The notes under the pieces were generated by a model. The model saw only the letters and a program-made list of their open reading frames with translations. It made no database searches and was not told the DNA's origin. Made by a program: the position numbers and the translations under genes. From positions 1 through 16,607 of the forward strand of contig JBGCED010000003.1 in NCBI GenBank assembly GCA_045106055.1: DNA of 16,607 nt. The letters run 5' to 3'. Below, piece after piece: positions 13,963-16,607 of the stretch (positions within the stretch are counted from its first letter, which is position 1; each line of letters starts with the position of its first letter). Origin of the DNA: JBGCED01 sp045106055 (GTDB lineage: Bacteria; Pseudomonadota; Alphaproteobacteria; CBDDJK01).

Positions 13963-15822
13963 ATGCCTGATTATCGCTCTAAGACCTCAACAGATGGCCG
14001 CAATATGTCGGGTGCGCGCGGACTTTGGCGCGCAACGGGCATGACAGATGATGATTTTGGAAAACCAATCATTGCGATTGCCAACAGCTTTACCCAATTT
14101 GTGCCAGGCCATGTCCATTTAAAGGATTTGGGGCAGCTGGTCGCCGAAGAAATCCATAAAGCGGGCGGCATTGGGCGCGAATTTAACACGATTGCGGTGG
14201 ATGATGGAATTGCAATGGGGCATGATGGTATGCTTTATTCGCTGCCATCGCGCGAAATTATTGCGGATTCGGTGGAATATATGGCAAATGCCCATTGTGC
14301 CGATGCGCTGGTTTGTATTTCAAATTGCGATAAAATCACCCCAGGAATGTTAATGGCAGCGATGCGGCTTAACATTCCAGCGGTTTTTGTCTCTGGCGGA
14401 CCGATGGAAGCTGGCAAAGTGGTAATCGATGGGGTTGAACGCGCAATTGATCTGGTGGATGCGATGGTGCAGGGCGCGAACCCCAATGTCAGCGATGCGG
14501 ACGCAGAAGCCTATGAAAAGGCGGCATGCCCCACTTGCGGATCATGTTCGGGGATGTTCACTGCAAATTCAATGAATTGCTTAACCGAAGCGTTGGGGCT
14601 ATCCTTGCCAGGCAATGGCACAGTGCTTGCCACCCATAAATTGCGCGAGGGGCTGTTTCGCGAAGCAGGGCGCACCGCAGTTGAATTATGCAAACGCTAT
14701 TACCAAGATGAAGATGATGGCGTATTGCCGCGCAATGTTGCAAATCGCGCTGCCTTTTTAAATGCAATGTGTTTGGATATTGCGATGGGCGGATCCACCA
14801 ACACGGTGCTGCATATCCTAGCCGCAGCACATGAGGGCGGCATTGATTTTTCCATGGATGATATTGATCATCTATCCCGCAAAGTCCCCAATATTTGTAA
14901 AGTCGCGCCCGCTGCAGCCGATGTCCATATAGAAGATGTGCATAGAGCGGGCGGGATTATGGGCATTTTGGGCGAGCTTGATCGCGCGGGGTTGCTGGAT
15001 ACAAGCTGCCGAACCGTTCACAGCCACACAATGAAAGATGCGCTGGATCATTATGATATTATGCGCAGCCCATCAGAAGCGGTTAAAAAATTATATTTGG
15101 CTGCACCTGGCGGGGTGCGCACCACACAGGCCTTTAGCCAAGATAAATATTGGCAAGCGCTTGATTTTGACCGCGAAGCGGGCTGCATCAGGACTGCGGA
15201 TAAGGCATTTAGCAAAGATGGCGGGCTGGCGGTGCTTTATGGCAATATATCCACAAATGGCTGTATTGTAAAAACCGCAGGGGTGGATGAATCCATTTGG
15301 AAATTTAACGGAAAAGCCCGCATTTTTGAAAGCCAAGATGCGTCTGTGGCTGCGATTTTGGGCGGGGAAATTCATAAGGGCGATGTGATTATCATTCGCT
15401 ATGAAGGGCCGCAGGGCGGGCCTGGGATGCAGGAAATGCTATATCCGACCAGCTATTTAAAATCCATGGGGCTGGGTAAGGATTGCGCCTTGGTCACGGA
15501 TGGGCGCTTTTCTGGGGGAACATCGGGGCTGTCAATCGGTCATGTATCGCCCGAAGCATCAGAAGGTGGGGCGATTGCGCTTATTGAAGAAGGCGATCAT
15601 ATCCTGATTGATATTCCAAATCGCACCATCAATGTGGATGTTGATGATGCGGTGCTGGAACAAAGGCGCGTAGCGATGGAACAAAGGGGAAGCGCCGCAT
15701 GGAAGCCTGTAAAGCCGCGCAGGCGCAAGGTAAGCACCGCGCTTAAAGTCTATGCCGCATTTGCAACCTCAGCCGATAAGGGTGCGGTGCGCGACATTAA
15801 TCGGATTGAATCCTTATCTTAA
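13963..15822 (+). CDS. ilvD: Dihydroxy-acid dehydratase
   Basis: IlvD dehydrates 2,3-dihydroxy-isovalerate and 2,3-dihydroxy-3-methylvalerate, the third common step of valine and isoleucine synthesis, using an Fe-S cluster. At 619 residues it is the length of the E. coli enzyme and follows it closely throughout. Visible motifs are SFTQFVPGHVHLKDLG (42-57), NTIAVDDGIAMGHDGM (75-90), VCISNCDKITPGM (117-129, Cys122), ACPTCGSCSGMFTANSMNC (188-206, Cys195 as cluster ligand) and DGRFSGGTSGLSIGHVSPEA near the C-terminus. AAGGAGG lies ten bases before the ATG, the strongest ribosome binding site in the window. It follows pgpA by 44 bases and precedes purS by 19. Confidence 0.97.
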   Translation: MPDYRSKTSTDGRNMSGARGLWRATGMTDDDFGKPIIAIANSFTQFVPGHVHLKDLGQLVAEEIHKAGGIGREFNTIAVDDGIAMGHDGMLYSLPSREIIADSVEYMANAHCADALVCISNCDKITPGMLMAAMRLNIPAVFVSGGPMEAGKVVIDGVERAIDLVDAMVQGANPNVSDADAEAYEKAACPTCGSCSGMFTANSMNCLTEALGLSLPGNGTVLATHKLREGLFREAGRTAVELCKRYYQDEDDGVLPRNVANRAAFLNAMCLDIAMGGSTNTVLHILAAAHEGGIDFSMDDIDHLSRKVPNICKVAPAAADVHIEDVHRAGGIMGILGELDRAGLLDTSCRTVHSHTMKDALDHYDIMRSPSEAVKKLYLAAPGGVRTTQAFSQDKYWQALDFDREAGCIRTADKAFSKDGGLAVLYGNISTNGCIVKTAGVDESIWKFNGKARIFESQDASVAAILGGEIHKGDVIIIRYEGPQGGPGMQEMLYPTSYLKSMGLGKDCALVTDGRFSGGTSGLSIGHVSPEASEGGAIALIEEGDHILIDIPNRTINVDVDDAVLEQRRVAMEQRGSAAWKPVKPRRRKVSTALKVYAAFATSADKGAVRDINRIESLS

Positions 15823-15841
15823 ATTTTATAAAGGCAGCATC

Positions 15842-16090
15842 ATGCAAGCAATTATCAATGTGCAGTTAAAACAAGGGGTGCTTGATCCGCAAGGGCTTGC
15901 GACCGAACAAGCATTAAAAGCATTGGGCTTTGACCAGATTAAGGGGGTGCGGATTGGCAAGCAGATTAAGCTTGATCTGGATGCAAGCGACCTTGCGACT
16001 GCCCAGCAAATGGTCAAGGATATGTGCGCAAAATTACTGGTAAATGGCGTGGTTGAATCCTATGAATTTGAAGTGATTGAAGCTGCATAA
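15842..16090 (+). CDS. purS: Phosphoribosylformylglycinamidine synthase, PurS subunit
   Basis: PurS is the small structural subunit of the three-part FGAM synthase (PurS–PurQ–PurL), step four of purine synthesis. The 82-residue product has the βαβ pattern of the family: INVQLKQGVLDPQGLATEQALKALG in the first half (residues 5-29), KGVRIGKQIKLDLDA in the middle, and VESYEFEVIEA at the end. The start is ATG 15842, preceded by AAAGG at a seven-base spacing. The frame is open further upstream to 15752, but that stretch overlaps ilvD and does not resemble PurS. The stop overlaps the purQ start by one base (TAATG), so the stoichiometric subunits are coupled. Confidence 0.95.
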   Translation: MQAIINVQLKQGVLDPQGLATEQALKALGFDQIKGVRIGKQIKLDLDASDLATAQQMVKDMCAKLLVNGVVESYEFEVIEAA

Positions 16091-16607
16091 TGAAAATCGC
16101 CATCATTCAATTTCCAGGGATTAACCGCGAGCGGGATATGTGCTATGCGGTTGAAAAAGCACTGGGCTTTATGCCTGTTTTGGTATGGCACAAGGAAACC
16201 AGCCTGCCCAATTTTGATCTTATCATTTTGCCAGGCGGTTTTTCATTTGGCGATTACCTTAGAAGCGGGGCGATTGCCGCCCATTCGCCAATCATGCGCG
16301 CAATCAAAGCCCAAGCAACACGCGGCGCTTATATTTTGGGCATTTGCAATGGCTTTCAAATCTTAACAGAAGCGGGCTTGCTGCCTGGTGCGTTATTGCG
16401 CAATCAAGGGCTTAAATTCATGTGCAAGCATCATTCACTTAAAATTGAAATGGGCGGCAAAGCATCAAAAAGCCCGCTATTGGCGCATTACCAACCATCC
16501 GAGATTATTAATTTACCGCTGGCGAATAATGACGGCAATTATCAAATTGATCAAGATGGGCTTAACCGTCTTCAAGGCGATGGCTTGATTGCCATGCGCT
16601 ATGCAAG
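16090..16607 (+). CDS. purQ: Phosphoribosylformylglycinamidine synthase, PurQ subunit (3' end missing)
   Basis: PurQ is the glutaminase subunit that feeds ammonia to PurL in FGAM synthase. The 172 visible residues cover most of the class-I amidotransferase domain: FPGINRERDM (8-17), LPGGFSFGDYLRSGAIA (47-63) and the nucleophile elbow GICNGFQ (84-90) with Cys86. The catalytic His-Glu pair (usually in an HPE motif near residue 195) lies beyond the window. The opening FPGxNRxRDM is typical of Alphaproteobacteria. Oddity: LPLANNDGNY (142-151) has Asn-Asn where I expect His-His or His-Gly (AHHDGNY/AHGEGR). LRSG replaces the more common LRCG. The gene starts within the purS stop codon. Confidence 0.95.
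   Translation, partial: MKIAIIQFPGINRERDMCYAVEKALGFMPVLVWHKETSLPNFDLIILPGGFSFGDYLRSGAIAAHSPIMRAIKAQATRGAYILGICNGFQILTEAGLLPGALLRNQGLKFMCKHHSLKIEMGGKASKSPLLAHYQPSEIINLPLANNDGNYQIDQDGLNRLQGDGLIAMRYA

Noticed and set aside
14558..14830. Minus-strand open frame inside ilvD (and a similar one at 15091-15375)
   Set aside because: ilvD is strongly conserved along its full length here; these frames are by-products of its codon use.

Overview
The window looks like an alphaproteobacterial chromosome of moderate G+C. The indications are an Irr-type Fur regulator, an alphaproteobacterial arrangement of a secreted TPR protein next to ispE, an AcnA/IRP-type aconitase, a DUF374 acyltransferase–WaaA lipid A pair, and a PurQ that opens with FPGINRERDM. 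A marine or other uncultured Rhodospirillales/SAR116-like lineage would fit, but the sequence alone does not settle the order. I see no tRNA, rRNA, insertion sequence, phage gene or CRISPR array. Nearly everything is core metabolism and envelope biogenesis.

Layout. Positions 1-99 hold the 3' end of gpsA. A short repeat/hairpin island (134-226) separates it from a convergent, AT-rich orphan membrane protein gene (222-935, minus). Divergent from the orphan is acnA (TCA cycle), followed by a small VOC-fold protein gene. A convergent minus-strand pair follows: a secreted TPR protein gene and ispE (isoprenoid synthesis). The TPR gene shares a 0.2 kb divergent promoter region with irr. That region contains a good match to an Irr operator and a separate 10-bp inverted repeat. 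irr overlaps a 75-residue membrane protein gene by 4 bases. Next on the minus strand is a lipopolysaccharide cluster: lipoprotein, DUF374 acyltransferase, waaA. Divergent from it is a glycine-zipper lipoprotein gene.

The right-hand part is a plus-strand series: cimA, trmJ, pgpA, ilvD, purS and purQ (cut by the window end). cimA–trmJ–pgpA are joined by overlapping ends. ilvD has a strong Shine-Dalgarno and probably its own promoter. purS and purQ overlap by one base. cimA and ilvD together point to isoleucine made from pyruvate through citramalate.

I did not find a complete new system. The items most worth a second look are the orphan two-helix protein beside the repeat island, the irr locus (predicted autoregulation, an enlarged DNA-binding domain, and a coupled small membrane protein), and the unknown lipoprotein that heads the LPS operon.
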